A DNA stretch of 64,000 nt from Paenibacillus_S vulneris (GTDB lineage: Bacteria > Bacillota > Bacilli > Paenibacillales > NBRC-103111): contig NZ_BAABJG010000036.1 of NCBI RefSeq assembly GCF_039543185.1, positions 90,581 to 154,580 on the forward strand, read 5' to 3'. The notes under the pieces are model-generated. The model did no database searches. It had not been told where the DNA came from and saw only the letters and a program-made list of their open reading frames with translations. Positions 32,382 to 41,661 of the stretch are shown here, piece after piece. Within the stretch, counting starts at the first letter, position 1; each line of letters begins with the position of its first letter. The position numbers were made by a program, and so were the translations under genes.

Positions 32382-33569
32382 TTAGTGATGGAACAAGCGT
32401 ACGCCGGAATAGCACATAACCATGCCGTAGTCATTCGCGGCTTTTACGACTTCTTCATCACGCATGGAGCTGCCTGCTTGAACTACGTATTTCACGCCGC
32501 TGCGGCTGGCACGGTCCAGGTTGTCGCGGAAAGGCAGGAAAGCGTCGGAGCCGTAGGATACGCCTTGCAGCTTGCTCAGCCATTCGCGCTTCTCTTCGCG
32601 GGACAAGCGGGCCGGTACTTCATCGAAGCAAGCTTCCCATGCAGCCTGCTCCACAGGAGTCAGCTCTTCTTCGAGCCACAGATCGATAGCGTTGTTTTGT
32701 TCCGCACGGGAAAGGCCTTGGCGGAATTTCATGTTCAAGGCTTGCGGATGCTGACGCAGGAACCAGCGGTCTGCCTTGTCTCCGGCAAGTCGGGTACAGT
32801 GAATACGGGATTGCTGGCCAGCGCCGATTCCGATCGTTTGTCCGTCCAGAGTATAGCAGATCGAGTTGGATTGGGTATATTTCAAGGTCACCAGCGCGAT
32901 CAGAAGATCTCTTTTAGCGTTGTCCGGAAGGTCCTTATTCTCCGTTACGATTTTGTCCAATGCGGACGCGTCGATCACGCCGTTATTACGCTCTTGCTGC
33001 ATCGTCAAACCGAACAAAGTACGAGTCTCCACCGGATCGGGTACATAGTCAGGATCGATTTGAAGAATCAAATAGCCGCCGTTTTTCTTCGCTTTGAGGA
33101 TTTCAAGAGCTTCGTCGGTGTAACCCGGAGCTACGACCAGGTCAGACACTTCGCGCTTCAGCAGTAATGCAGTGGATGCGTCTACGATATCGCTGAGCGC
33201 AGCCGCATCGCCGAAGGAGGACATGCGGTCCGCACCGCGTGCGCGCGCATAAGCTGTTGCCAACGGGGAAAGCTCCAGGCCTTCCACGAAATACGCTTTT
33301 TTCAAGTCATCCGTCAAAGGAGACGCAACGGCAGCACCTGCCGGGCTTACGTGTTTGAAAGATGCAGCCGCAGGCAGACCTGTAGCTTGGCGCAGCTCAC
33401 GTGCAAGCTGGAAGCCGTTCAGCGCATCCAGCAGATTAATAAATCCGGGGTCCCCGTTCAACACTTTGATCGGAAGCTCTCCCTGGCTGTACAGCTTGGC
33501 GTGTTTTTGATGCGGATTCATTCCGTATCGCAATTCCAGTACGTTCGTCCCGCTTGTCGTCTGGCTCAT
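32382..33569 (-). CDS. Stand-alone AICAR transformylase (PurH C-terminal domain only)
   Basis: A 395-aa protein starting LELRYGMNPHQKHAKLYS, the AICAR formyltransferase module of PurH. SFKHVSPAGAAV carries the Lys/His catalytic region, and SNSICYTLDGQTIGIGAGQQSR is the typical substrate loop. Bifunctional PurH is about 510-530 aa and has an N-terminal MGS-like cyclohydrolase domain, which is absent here; such single-domain proteins have been called PurV. Its start overlaps the purN stop (ATGA). It uses 10-formyl-THF to make FAICAR. Confidence 0.92.
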   Translation of the reverse strand: MSQTTSGTNVLELRYGMNPHQKHAKLYSQGELPIKVLNGDPGFINLLDALNGFQLARELRQATGLPAAASFKHVSPAGAAVASPLTDDLKKAYFVEGLELSPLATAYARARGADRMSSFGDAAALSDIVDASTALLLKREVSDLVVAPGYTDEALEILKAKKNGGYLILQIDPDYVPDPVETRTLFGLTMQQERNNGVIDASALDKIVTENKDLPDNAKRDLLIALVTLKYTQSNSICYTLDGQTIGIGAGQQSRIHCTRLAGDKADRWFLRQHPQALNMKFRQGLSRAEQNNAIDLWLEEELTPVEQAAWEACFDEVPARLSREEKREWLSKLQGVSYGSDAFLPFRDNLDRASRSGVKYVVQAGSSMRDEEVVKAANDYGMVMCYSGVRLFHH

Positions 33570-34195
33570 GATTTTATCCCATCCTTCAGTTTAAGGTTCG
33601 TGATCCGTTCTAAATCGATTTGTCCTGATGCAATTTGCCTGATAACCTCCGGAAGCAGCTCATGCTCCATCGGATGAATGCGCTCGCTGAGCGACTCCTC
33701 CGTATCCTCCGGCAAAATCTCCAACGCGCGTTGGGCTAGTATAGGTCCGCTGTCCAGACCGCCGTCCACAATATGCACCGTAATACCGGTCACCTTCACT
33801 CCGTGCTCAAGCGCCTGCCGAACGGCATGAAGTCCGGGGAAGGACGGCAAGAGCGACGGGTGAATATTAATCATCCGCCCCCAATAGGCGTTAACCAGCA
33901 CAGGAGTCAAAATGCGCATGTATCCAGCCAGTACGACTAGATCTACCTGTTTATTCTGGAGAAGCTCCAAAATCTCCTGCTCATAGGCTTCGCGAGACGG
34001 GTATTCCTTCGGCCGGAACGTATGTACCGGCACTCCGGCCTCCTGTGCACGCTCCACGACCTTGGCCTGAGGCCGGTCGCAGACCAATAGCTCGATGCGA
34101 ACATCGAGCCTGCCTGCACGAACCGCATCCGCGATAGCCTGAAAATTCGACCCGCTTCCGGACGCGAATACGGCTATGCGTTTGGGTTCCATCAT
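33566..34195 (-). CDS. purN: Phosphoribosylglycinamide formyltransferase
   Basis: A 209-aa folate-dependent GAR transformylase. IAVFASGSGSNFQAI is the N-terminal signature, and MINIHPSLLPSFPG and HIVDGGLDSGPIL carry the catalytic His and Asp region. ATG overlaps the purM stop and its own stop overlaps the next gene, so it is tightly coupled. Confidence 0.98.
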   Translation of the reverse strand: MMEPKRIAVFASGSGSNFQAIADAVRAGRLDVRIELLVCDRPQAKVVERAQEAGVPVHTFRPKEYPSREAYEQEILELLQNKQVDLVVLAGYMRILTPVLVNAYWGRMINIHPSLLPSFPGLHAVRQALEHGVKVTGITVHIVDGGLDSGPILAQRALEILPEDTEESLSERIHPMEHELLPEVIRQIASGQIDLERITNLKLKDGIKS

Positions 34196-35232
34196 ACTTC
34201 CGCTCCGGTAAACGTTACGACGCGTTCCCCTGCGGTCACTCTGCCGAGCGTATATACTTGTTCTCCGTGCTGTTCGAAGATAGCAGCCGCTTCCGCCGCT
34301 TGCTCTTCGGATACGACAATGACCATACCGATGCCCATATTGAACGTACGGAACATATCGTTGTTGCTAATATTGCCGTCCTTCTGCATCAATTGGAAAA
34401 TCGGCAAAATCGGCCAGGAGCCGTAATCGATCTCGACATTCACATCCGCCGGAAGCATGCGCGGAATGTTCTCAATAAAGCCGCCGCCTGTAATGTGAGC
34501 CAGGCCTTTAAGCTGCACTTTCTCCAGCGCTGCCAAAACGGATTTCACGTAAATTTTTGTTGGCTCCAATACAACATCGCCCAGCTTGCCGCCAAGCGCG
34601 TCGATATGATCATGCAGGCTGTAGCCTTTTTCTTCGAGCAACAGCTTGCGGACTAAAGAAAATCCGTTGCTGTGCACGCCGCTGGAGGCCAAGCCCAATA
34701 CTACGTCCCCAGGACGGATCGTGGAGCCGTCAATGATTTTCTTCTTGTCCACGATGCCTACAGTAAAGCCTGCGATGTCGTACTCGCCTTCGGAGTACAT
34801 CCCCGGCATTTCTGCCGTTTCGCCGCCGATCAGGGCGCAGCCGGACTGTACGCAGCCGTCGCTGATGCCTTTGATGATCGCTTCGATTTTCTCGGGAACG
34901 ACCTTGTCGCACGCCAAATAATCCAGGAAAAAGAGCGGCTCCGCGCCTTGAACCACGATATCGTTCACGCACATCGCTACGGCATCGATTCCGATCGTAT
35001 CATGCTTATCCATGGCAAAAGCAATTTTCAGCTTGGTGCCGACGCCGTCTGTGCCGGACACTAGCACCGGTTCTTCGTACTTGTCTTTGTTTAAGCCGAA
35101 CAGCGCGCCAAATCCGCCCAAATCCGTCATTACCTCCGGACGGAATGTCGTTTTCACGTGTTTTTTCATTCGTTCAACCGCTTCGTTGCCTGCCGCGATA
35201 TCGACTCCGGCCTTTTTATATGCATCCGACAC
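34192..35232 (-). CDS. purM: Phosphoribosylformylglycinamidine cyclo-ligase
   Basis: A 346-aa AIR synthetase with MSDAYKKAGVDIAAGN at the N-terminus and VSGTDGVGTKLKIA, GLASSGVHSNGFSLVR and HITGGGFIENIPR in order. It has a GTG start with AAGGAG upstream. A gap of nearly 580 bp, unusual in this operon, separates it from purF. Confidence 0.98.
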   Translation of the reverse strand: MSDAYKKAGVDIAAGNEAVERMKKHVKTTFRPEVMTDLGGFGALFGLNKDKYEEPVLVSGTDGVGTKLKIAFAMDKHDTIGIDAVAMCVNDIVVQGAEPLFFLDYLACDKVVPEKIEAIIKGISDGCVQSGCALIGGETAEMPGMYSEGEYDIAGFTVGIVDKKKIIDGSTIRPGDVVLGLASSGVHSNGFSLVRKLLLEEKGYSLHDHIDALGGKLGDVVLEPTKIYVKSVLAALEKVQLKGLAHITGGGFIENIPRMLPADVNVEIDYGSWPILPIFQLMQKDGNISNNDMFRTFNMGIGMVIVVSEEQAAEAAAIFEQHGEQVYTLGRVTAGERVVTFTGAEV

Positions 35233-35374
35233 TTGGTTACACTCCTTGTGGGCCGAGATTGGAGGATGGGTGGAAGAAAATGGTGGCTCAGCCGCTATGC
35301 CTCGGCTCAGGTCCAGGGGGAGCCTGCGGCGCTATTGAATGAGTGTGTGAAGGCTGGTGATGCCATCAGCTTAC

Positions 35375-35499
35375 GAAAGCGGATCATTCCTCCGATCCCT
35401 GTTGTCCCCGAATTTCTTGATCAGATACCGCGTTTAACGGTTGAAATTCGGGGACAAAGGGGAACGCTTCGCTTCTGCGGAACGATTCCGCTCTCTTTC
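35375..35499. repeat. Long imperfect inverted repeat in the purF-purM gap
   Basis: The inner arms TGTCCCCGAATTTC (35404-35417) and GAAATTCGGGGACA (35443-35456) are perfectly complementary around a 25-nt loop. Outer segments GAAAGCGGATCATTCC and its counterpart GGAACGATTCCGCTCT..TTTC extend the pairing imperfectly. In the pur mRNA this would form a large stem-loop. Apparent short reading frames across it are by-products of the palindrome. The element may be an intergenic repeat family or an attenuator that lowers expression of purM onward. Confidence 0.6.
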
Positions 35500-35657
35500 G
35501 CTGTCGGATCACCGAAACCAATGGACACTCATTCAAATGCGCTTCTCCGGCAGGCCATGGACCTTCGCCTCGGCGGCTTCGCCGCGCTCGCTTCCAACGC
35601 ATCCCCAACTCGGCTGCGTTTATTTATTGAATGGCGGAGTCGTTATGATCTCCTCCG

Positions 35658-35766
35658 CCTAACCTTAGACCTTTAAAATCATCAAACCTAAACCTTTAAA
35701 ACCATAAACCTTAAACCCTTAAACCTTAACCCCCTAAAATCTTAAACCCAAAACCCCAAAACCCTA
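35658..35766. repeat. Low-complexity C/A tract (G-rich on the pur mRNA strand) after purF
   Basis: About 100 bp of degenerate ACCTTAAA/ACCCTTAAA-like units. On the transcribed RNA it reads as G-tracts separated by T/A loops. At 35730-35764 the tracts GGG, GGGG, GGG and GGGGG are spaced by 4, 4 and 12 nt, a candidate G-quadruplex about 45 nt downstream of the purF stop. No protein coding is credible. Confidence 0.55.
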
Positions 35767-35812
35767 GGCATCGCAAGCTCGCCTTATCCGACGATAAATC
35801 TCCATCGTCGGT

Positions 35813-37291
35813 TTAATCACAGCCGCAGCCAATGGAAGATTCCTCGGTAACGCGGGTCGGGTAGCTATTATCAAAACAGGCGGTGCAATGGCCGCGGTTC
35901 AGCTCGACATTCGGGCGGCCGATAGAGGCTAGCAGCCCTTCCTTGCTCAGGAAGTGAAGCGAATCCGCGTTAATCGCCTTGCGGATCTCCTCGATCGACT
36001 TCTGAGCGGCAATCAGTTCCTTGCGGTCCGGCGTGTCGATGCCGTAGAAGCAAGGATTCTTGAACGGCGGCGAGCTGATGCGCACATGCACTTCCGTGGC
36101 GCCTGCTTCGCGAAGCAGGTTCACGATGCGCAAGGAAGTCGTGCCGCGCACGATCGAGTCGTCAATCATGACGACGCGCTTGCCGGCTACGATGCTGCGC
36201 ACCGCGCTCAGCTTCATCTTCACGCCCTGCTCGCGCAGCTCCTGGCTCGGCTGGATGAACGTCCGGCCGGTATACCGGTTCTTGATGAGCCCGAGCTCAT
36301 ACGGGATACCGGTCTGCTCGGCATAGCCGATCGCCGCCGAGATGCTGGAATCCGGCACACCGGTGACGACATCGGCGTCCACGAACGATTCCAGCGCCAG
36401 CTGGCGGCCCATCCGCTTGCGCGCGGAGTGGATATTGATCGCGTCGATATCGCTGTCCGGACGCGCGAAGTAGATGTATTCCATCGCGCAGATAGCGCGC
36501 TGCTTGATCGGTGCAAAGCGGTCCTCGACCAGTCCGCTTTTGCCATCGAGAACCAGAAGCTCTCCCGGTTCTACGTCGCGGTAATACGTGCCGCCCACCG
36601 CGTCGAAGGCACAGGTTTCCGATGCGAACAAATAAGCGGTGCCGAGGCGTCCCATCACGAAAGGACGCAAACCATGCGGATCGCGGGCCGCGATGATTTT
36701 ATCCTTTGTCTGGAACAAGAAAGCGTAAGCTCCTTCGACTCGAAGGAGCGCTTCTTTCACAGCCAGCACAATGTCATCATGCTTGGAACGGGCGATCAGG
36801 TGAGCGACCACTTCCGTATCGCTTGTCGTTTGGAAGATGGAGCCCGAGGCTTCAAGCTCTTTTTTAATATCCCCGGCATTGTGCAGGTTTCCGTTGGTAG
36901 CGATAGCGAGATCGCCTCCGCGGTACTTGAACACGAGCGGCTGTGCGTTCGCCAGCTTGCTTTCCCCTGCCGTGGAATAACGCACGTGACCGATAGCCGA
37001 AGAACCGACCATCGTACTGAGATTGTCATTATTAAATACTTCCTTCACCAGACCCATCCCGCGATGGTAGTGAAAGTCGGTTCCGTTAGCCACGCAAATC
37101 CCTGCGCTTTCCTGACCGCGGTGCTGCAGCGCGTGCAGACCGTAGTAGGAAAGGTTAGCGGCTTCGGAGTGACCGAACACTCCGAATACGCCGCATTCCT
37201 CGCGAAGCTTGTCGAACAGCCCGTCATGGCTGTTGATTCCATCATTATAGAAACGTCCTGTCCATAGCTGCTGCTTTATTTCATCAGACAT
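35813..37291 (-). CDS. purF: Amidophosphoribosyltransferase
   Basis: A 492-aa enzyme of the first committed step (PRPP plus glutamine to phosphoribosylamine). The Cys in LREECGVFGVFGH is the amidotransferase nucleophile, preceded by a short propeptide as in the B. subtilis enzyme. VMIDDSIVRGTTS is the PRPP-binding loop, and C-terminal cysteines (CTACF, GCGCD) fit Fe-S ligands. The ATG at 37291 (GGAAGG upstream) overlaps the purL end by 16 bp. Confidence 0.97.
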   Translation of the reverse strand: MSDEIKQQLWTGRFYNDGINSHDGLFDKLREECGVFGVFGHSEAANLSYYGLHALQHRGQESAGICVANGTDFHYHRGMGLVKEVFNNDNLSTMVGSSAIGHVRYSTAGESKLANAQPLVFKYRGGDLAIATNGNLHNAGDIKKELEASGSIFQTTSDTEVVAHLIARSKHDDIVLAVKEALLRVEGAYAFLFQTKDKIIAARDPHGLRPFVMGRLGTAYLFASETCAFDAVGGTYYRDVEPGELLVLDGKSGLVEDRFAPIKQRAICAMEYIYFARPDSDIDAINIHSARKRMGRQLALESFVDADVVTGVPDSSISAAIGYAEQTGIPYELGLIKNRYTGRTFIQPSQELREQGVKMKLSAVRSIVAGKRVVMIDDSIVRGTTSLRIVNLLREAGATEVHVRISSPPFKNPCFYGIDTPDRKELIAAQKSIEEIRKAINADSLHFLSKEGLLASIGRPNVELNRGHCTACFDNSYPTRVTEESSIGCGCD

Positions 37292-39519
37292 GGAATCGCA
37301 TCCTTCCAAACCTTTTCTAGTTGTGCAACAGGTGATTGGATGACTTGTTTAGCATTGACTTCGATTTGCAGCTCTTGGCCTTGAACTTTGCCCAGCTCTT
37401 GGTAAGAAACGCCTTGCTCGGCAATCCATTGCTTCAAGGCTTCGGCCTTCTCAGACGATGCGCTTAGCAGGATACGGGATTGGCTCTCGCTGAACAACGC
37501 GATATCGTTGCGCAATTCCGTGGAGAAATTCACCTTCGCGCCCAGACGTCCGCTGATGCAGCTCTCCGCCAAGGCTACCGCCAGACCGCCTTCGGACAAG
37601 TCGTGAGCAGAAGCGACAAGACCTTTTTGAATAGCGCCCAATACGGTGTTCAACAGCTTTTTCTCAACATCCAGATCCAGCTGCGGAGGACGTCCTTCCG
37701 TTACGCCGTGAATGACATATTGGAACTCACTGCCGCCGAGTTCGGCTTTCGTTTCGCCGAGCAGGAGGATGATGTCGCCTTCTTTTTTGAAGGCTTGGGT
37801 TGTAATGTGATCTGTATCGTGAACAAGACCGACCATGCCGACAACCGGCGTCGGGTAGATCGCGCCTTTTGCGTTTTCGTTATATAAGCTTACGTTACCG
37901 CCGATAACCGGCGTTTCCAGCTTGCGGCAAGCCTCTGCCATACCGTCAGCCGCTTTTTCAAGCTGCCAGAAAATTTCCGGCTTCTCGGGGCTTCCGAAGT
38001 TCAGGTTGTCCGTAATCGCCAGCGGCTCGGCGCCGGAGCAAACGTTATTGCGCGCACCTTCAGCAACCGCGATCATTCCGCCCACTTCCGGATCGAGGTA
38101 TACATAACGGCTGTTGCAGTCCGTGGACATCGACAAGGCTTTGCGGGAGCCTTGGATCGTTACGACCGCAGCGTCGGAGCCCGGACGAACCGCTGTGCTG
38201 GTACGCACCATGTAATCGTATTGGTTGTAAACCCATTCTTTGCTTGCAACGGTTGGAGAAGCAAGCACCTTGGACAAGGCGTCGTTCAAATCGGTCACTT
38301 CCGCGTAACGGTTCGTGTCGATGGAACCATTTTCGATATAATAAGCAGGCACTTGAGATGGCTTGTTATATACCGGGCACTCGTCGACCAGCGCCGTTAC
38401 CGGCATATCGCCGACCAGCTCGCCTTTATGGAACAGCTTCAGGCGGCCGTCGTCAGATACTTTACCGACTTTCGCGCAGTGAAGGCCCCAACGCTCGAAG
38501 ATCGCCTTGGCTTGCGCCTCATGCTTAGGCTCTACAACGAACAGCATGCGCTCCTGGGATTCGGAGAGCATCATTTCATAAGGAGTCATGCCCTCTTCGC
38601 GCTGAGGCACTTCGTCCAAATACAACTCCATCCCGTTGCCTGCTTTACTTGCCATCTCCGCACTGGAGCAGGTCAAGCCCGCAGCGCCCATATCTTGAAT
38701 TCCCAACACGATACCGGAGTTGATCAGATCAAGACAAGCTTCGAGAACGAGCTTCTCCATGAACGGATCGCCCACCTGCACTGCAGGGCGCTTAGCTTCG
38801 GATTCCGCTGTCAGCTCTTCCGATGCAAACGTTGCTCCGTGAATTCCGTCGCGGCCTGTTGCAGGACCCACATAGAATACAGGGTTGCCTACGCCTTTAG
38901 CTACACCCTTTTGAATCTTGTCATGATCGATAATCCCTACGCACATAGCGTTAACCAGCGGGTTACCTTCATAGCTTTCGTCGAACATGACTTCGCCGCC
39001 GACGGTAGGAATACCGATACAGTTCCCGTAGCCGGCAATACCGGAAACGACATGCTCGAACAAGTATTTCACGCGCTCATTCTCGAGTCGGCCGAAACGC
39101 AAGCTGTTCAACAGAGCTACCGGGCGTGCGCCCATGGAGAAGATGTCGCGAATGATGCCGCCTACGCCTGTCGCAGCGCCTTGGTAAGGCTCGATAGCGG
39201 ACGGGTGGTTATGGCTTTCAATTTTGAATACGACGGCTTGCTTATCGCCGATGTCTACGATACCAGCGCCTTCCCCTGGACCCATCAAAACGCGAGGACC
39301 GGTAACCGGGAACTTGCGAAGCACCGGCTTGGAGTTTTTGTAAGAGCAGTGCTCCGACCACATAACGCTAAATACGCCGATTTCTACATAGTTCGGTTGA
39401 CGACCCAAGAATCCGCAGATTTTATCGTATTCGGCATCGGTAACGCCCATCTGCTTGTAAATTTTTTGCTCTGCGATTTGTTGTGCAGTTGGCTCCTTAG
39501 CCGATAGTTGCTGCGCCAT
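37276..39519 (-). CDS. purL: Phosphoribosylformylglycinamidine synthase, large subunit
   Basis: A 747-aa small-form PurL, which works with PurQ and PurS to make FGAM. VGVFSVMWSEHCSYKNSKP, KIESHNHPSAIEPYQGAATG and DMGAAGLTCSSAEM are family motifs. The length fits the Bacillus-type three-subunit enzyme. It overlaps purQ by 23 bp. Long frames on the opposite strand are shadows. Confidence 0.98.
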   Translation of the reverse strand: MAQQLSAKEPTAQQIAEQKIYKQMGVTDAEYDKICGFLGRQPNYVEIGVFSVMWSEHCSYKNSKPVLRKFPVTGPRVLMGPGEGAGIVDIGDKQAVVFKIESHNHPSAIEPYQGAATGVGGIIRDIFSMGARPVALLNSLRFGRLENERVKYLFEHVVSGIAGYGNCIGIPTVGGEVMFDESYEGNPLVNAMCVGIIDHDKIQKGVAKGVGNPVFYVGPATGRDGIHGATFASEELTAESEAKRPAVQVGDPFMEKLVLEACLDLINSGIVLGIQDMGAAGLTCSSAEMASKAGNGMELYLDEVPQREEGMTPYEMMLSESQERMLFVVEPKHEAQAKAIFERWGLHCAKVGKVSDDGRLKLFHKGELVGDMPVTALVDECPVYNKPSQVPAYYIENGSIDTNRYAEVTDLNDALSKVLASPTVASKEWVYNQYDYMVRTSTAVRPGSDAAVVTIQGSRKALSMSTDCNSRYVYLDPEVGGMIAVAEGARNNVCSGAEPLAITDNLNFGSPEKPEIFWQLEKAADGMAEACRKLETPVIGGNVSLYNENAKGAIYPTPVVGMVGLVHDTDHITTQAFKKEGDIILLLGETKAELGGSEFQYVIHGVTEGRPPQLDLDVEKKLLNTVLGAIQKGLVASAHDLSEGGLAVALAESCISGRLGAKVNFSTELRNDIALFSESQSRILLSASSEKAEALKQWIAEQGVSYQELGKVQGQELQIEVNAKQVIQSPVAQLEKVWKDAIPCLMK

Positions 39520-40192
39520 GTTTTTCCCTCCAAGTGCTCAAGATCGATGTGAACATCCGTTTGCCGTCAGCTGAACCGAGAAGCTCATGCACCGCGCGCT
39601 CCGGATGCGGCATCATGCCGAGAACGTTGCCGTTTTTGTTGCAAATACCCGCAATATCGTCCACGGAGCCGTTAGGGTTCGTACCCGCTTCGTAACGGAA
39701 CACGATTTGATTGTTCGCTTTAAGCTCGGCCAATGTCGCATCGTCACAATAGTAGTTGCCTTCGCCGTGCGCGATAGGAATGTTGATGAGTTCGCCTTGT
39801 TTGTACTCCGAGGTAAATGGAGTCGATGTGTTCTCCACCTGCAGCATAGCCGCATGGCAGCGGAATTTCAGAGATTCGTTGCGAAGCATTGCTCCTGGCA
39901 GCAAGCCGGATTCGAGCAAGATCTGGAACCCGTTGCAAATGCCGATAATATATTTGCCTTGCTCAGCCGCTTGAACCAGCGCGTTCATGACAGGAGCAAA
40001 GCGCGCGATAGCACCGCAGCGTAAGTAATCCCCGTAGGAGAAGCCTCCTGGAACGATAATGCAGTCATATTGAGATAAATCCGTTTCGGTATGCCAAACG
40101 TAGCTAACAGGCTGGCCGATCGTTTCTTCTACCGCTTTGTAGCAGTCGATATCACAATTGGAACCAGGAAACACCAGTACAGCGAAATTCAT
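39497..40192 (-). CDS. purQ: Phosphoribosylformylglycinamidine synthase, glutaminase subunit
   Basis: A 231-aa class I glutamine amidotransferase. MNFAVLVFPGSNCD starts it, the nucleophile Cys is in GICNGFQIL, and MPHPERAVHE provides the His-Glu pair. Two adjacent ATG codons (40195, 40192) follow AAGGAGGAG. It supplies ammonia to PurL. Confidence 0.98.
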   Translation of the reverse strand: MNFAVLVFPGSNCDIDCYKAVEETIGQPVSYVWHTETDLSQYDCIIVPGGFSYGDYLRCGAIARFAPVMNALVQAAEQGKYIIGICNGFQILLESGLLPGAMLRNESLKFRCHAAMLQVENTSTPFTSEYKQGELINIPIAHGEGNYYCDDATLAELKANNQIVFRYEAGTNPNGSVDDIAGICNKNGNVLGMMPHPERAVHELLGSADGKRMFTSILSTWREKHGAATIG

Positions 40193-40264
40193 CATGTGCT
40201 CCTCCTTCACTTTAGGTCGATGTCTGTCTATTCGTAAAACTATCCGAACAATGGATGCTGTGGA

Positions 40265-40507
40265 TTAAACCAATTCGTAACGGTAATCTTCAATAACGGT
40301 GTTCGCAAGCAGCTTCTCACACATTGCTTTTACCCGTTCTTCCGCTACAGCACGGTCGCTTGTACCAAGCTCCAGCTCCAGGTATTTACCTACACGCACT
40401 TTACCTACTTCGTCAAAGCCCATCGAGTGAAGAGCGCCTTGTACTGCAACCCCTTGCGGATCGAGTACGCTTTGTTTGATCGTTACATATACCGTTGCTT
40501 TTAACAT
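40265..40507 (-). CDS. purS: Phosphoribosylformylglycinamidine synthase subunit PurS
   Basis: An 80-aa PurS starting at ATG 40507 behind GAGGAGG. It begins MLKATVYVTIKQSVLDPQGVA and contains VRVGKYLELEL, both family-typical. It bridges PurL and PurQ. Longer upstream in-frame starts are not supported. Confidence 0.96.
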   Translation of the reverse strand: MLKATVYVTIKQSVLDPQGVAVQGALHSMGFDEVGKVRVGKYLELELGTSDRAVAEERVKAMCEKLLANTVIEDYRYELV

Positions 40508-40680
40508 GGGGGTGAATCCTCCTCTGGAGTGTGAATTGTAAATGACAAGGGCTTTTCCGAGCTCAGGCACCGTCCGGCTGGACATTAAGGCATTCATGAG
40601 CTCTTAGCCCCGCTAATGATTCAGACTGTAAATGGTTTGCAGGGCTAGTCATTGACCCGGCTAATCTTTACATACGCAAA

Positions 40681-41565
40681 TTATTTCACCAAACGATCGT
40701 AAATCGCTCTATAGCGGCGGGACGTCTCCTCGACGACCTCGGCGGGCAGCGGAGCCGGCTCGCTGTTTTTATCCCAATCGGTACCGGACAAGTAAGTCCG
40801 TACAGGCTCTTTATCCATGCTGTCGATCTCGATGTCGTAGGCAAAGTTTTCTTTCGCCCAGAAGCGAGAGGAATCCGGGGTGAAGATTTCGTCAATCAGA
40901 ATAATTTCCCCGTCAATAAGACCGAACTCAAATTTGGTATCTGCCAAAATAATGCCGCGCTCTTCACAGAATTGACGAGCAAATTCATACAGCATGATGC
41001 TCTTTGCTTCCAGCTGTTCCGTCAGCTCGGCGCCGACCAGCTCCTTCATCCGTTCGATGGAGATATCCTCGTCATGACCGACGTCGTTCTTCGCCGCCGG
41101 AGTGAAGATGGGCTTCGGAAACCGTTCGTTTTTACGTAGGCCTTCTGGCAGCTTGTGGCCGTTGATCTCGCCTGTTTTCTCATACTGACGCCATCCGCCG
41201 CCGGTAATATAGCCGCGAACGACACATTCAATATCGATGCGCTGCGCTTTCTTCGTAACCATGAAGCGGTCCTTCATCACTTCGCGGTCCGTAATGAGAT
41301 CGCCCAGCTTCTCGACGTCGCCATGAACCAGATGGTTCGCCACCATATCCTTCGTCTGCTCGAACCAGAACTTGCTGAGGCTGTTGAGCACGCTGCCTTT
41401 ATCGGGAACGGCTGGCGACAGCACCCAATCGAAGGCGCTGATGCGGTCGGTGACGGCGATCAAATAATGCTCTCCCAAATCGTACAGCTCGCGAACCTTC
41501 CCTTTGTAAAGCAAAGGCGCTTTGACATATTGCTCGGCACTTGAAATTGCTTTTGTAGAGACCAT
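40681..41565 (-). CDS. purC: SAICAR synthase
   Basis: A 294-aa phosphoribosylaminoimidazole-succinocarboxamide synthase. YKGKVRELYDLGEHYLIAVTDRISAFDWVL is the N-terminal signature, and LADTKFEFGL and LIDEIFTPDSSRFW are the substrate and metal motifs. ATG 41565 follows GGGGAGGA. The longer form of about 290 aa is the eukaryote/Proteobacteria-like type rather than the roughly 240-aa Bacillus type. Confidence 0.96.
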   Translation of the reverse strand: MVSTKAISSAEQYVKAPLLYKGKVRELYDLGEHYLIAVTDRISAFDWVLSPAVPDKGSVLNSLSKFWFEQTKDMVANHLVHGDVEKLGDLITDREVMKDRFMVTKKAQRIDIECVVRGYITGGGWRQYEKTGEINGHKLPEGLRKNERFPKPIFTPAAKNDVGHDEDISIERMKELVGAELTEQLEAKSIMLYEFARQFCEERGIILADTKFEFGLIDGEIILIDEIFTPDSSRFWAKENFAYDIEIDSMDKEPVRTYLSGTDWDKNSEPAPLPAEVVEETSRRYRAIYDRLVK

Positions 41566-41661
41566 GGTCGATAGGTCCTCCCCGGAATACGGGTTGTCAA
41601 AGCCGTGCGTCATTCCCTAAGATGGCCGGTTCCGACGAAGCTTCTCACCCGGATTGATATA

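Noticed and set aside
35158..35676. Open frame of 172 codons in the purF-purM gap
   Set aside because: It starts inside purM in antisense and runs through the palindrome, with no ribosome site or recognisable domain.
35954..37267. A 437-aa open frame opposite purF (and a similar 451-aa frame opposite purL at 38152-39507)
   Set aside because: Both lie antisense to highly conserved enzymes, lack ribosome sites and family motifs, and follow from the codon bias of the real genes.
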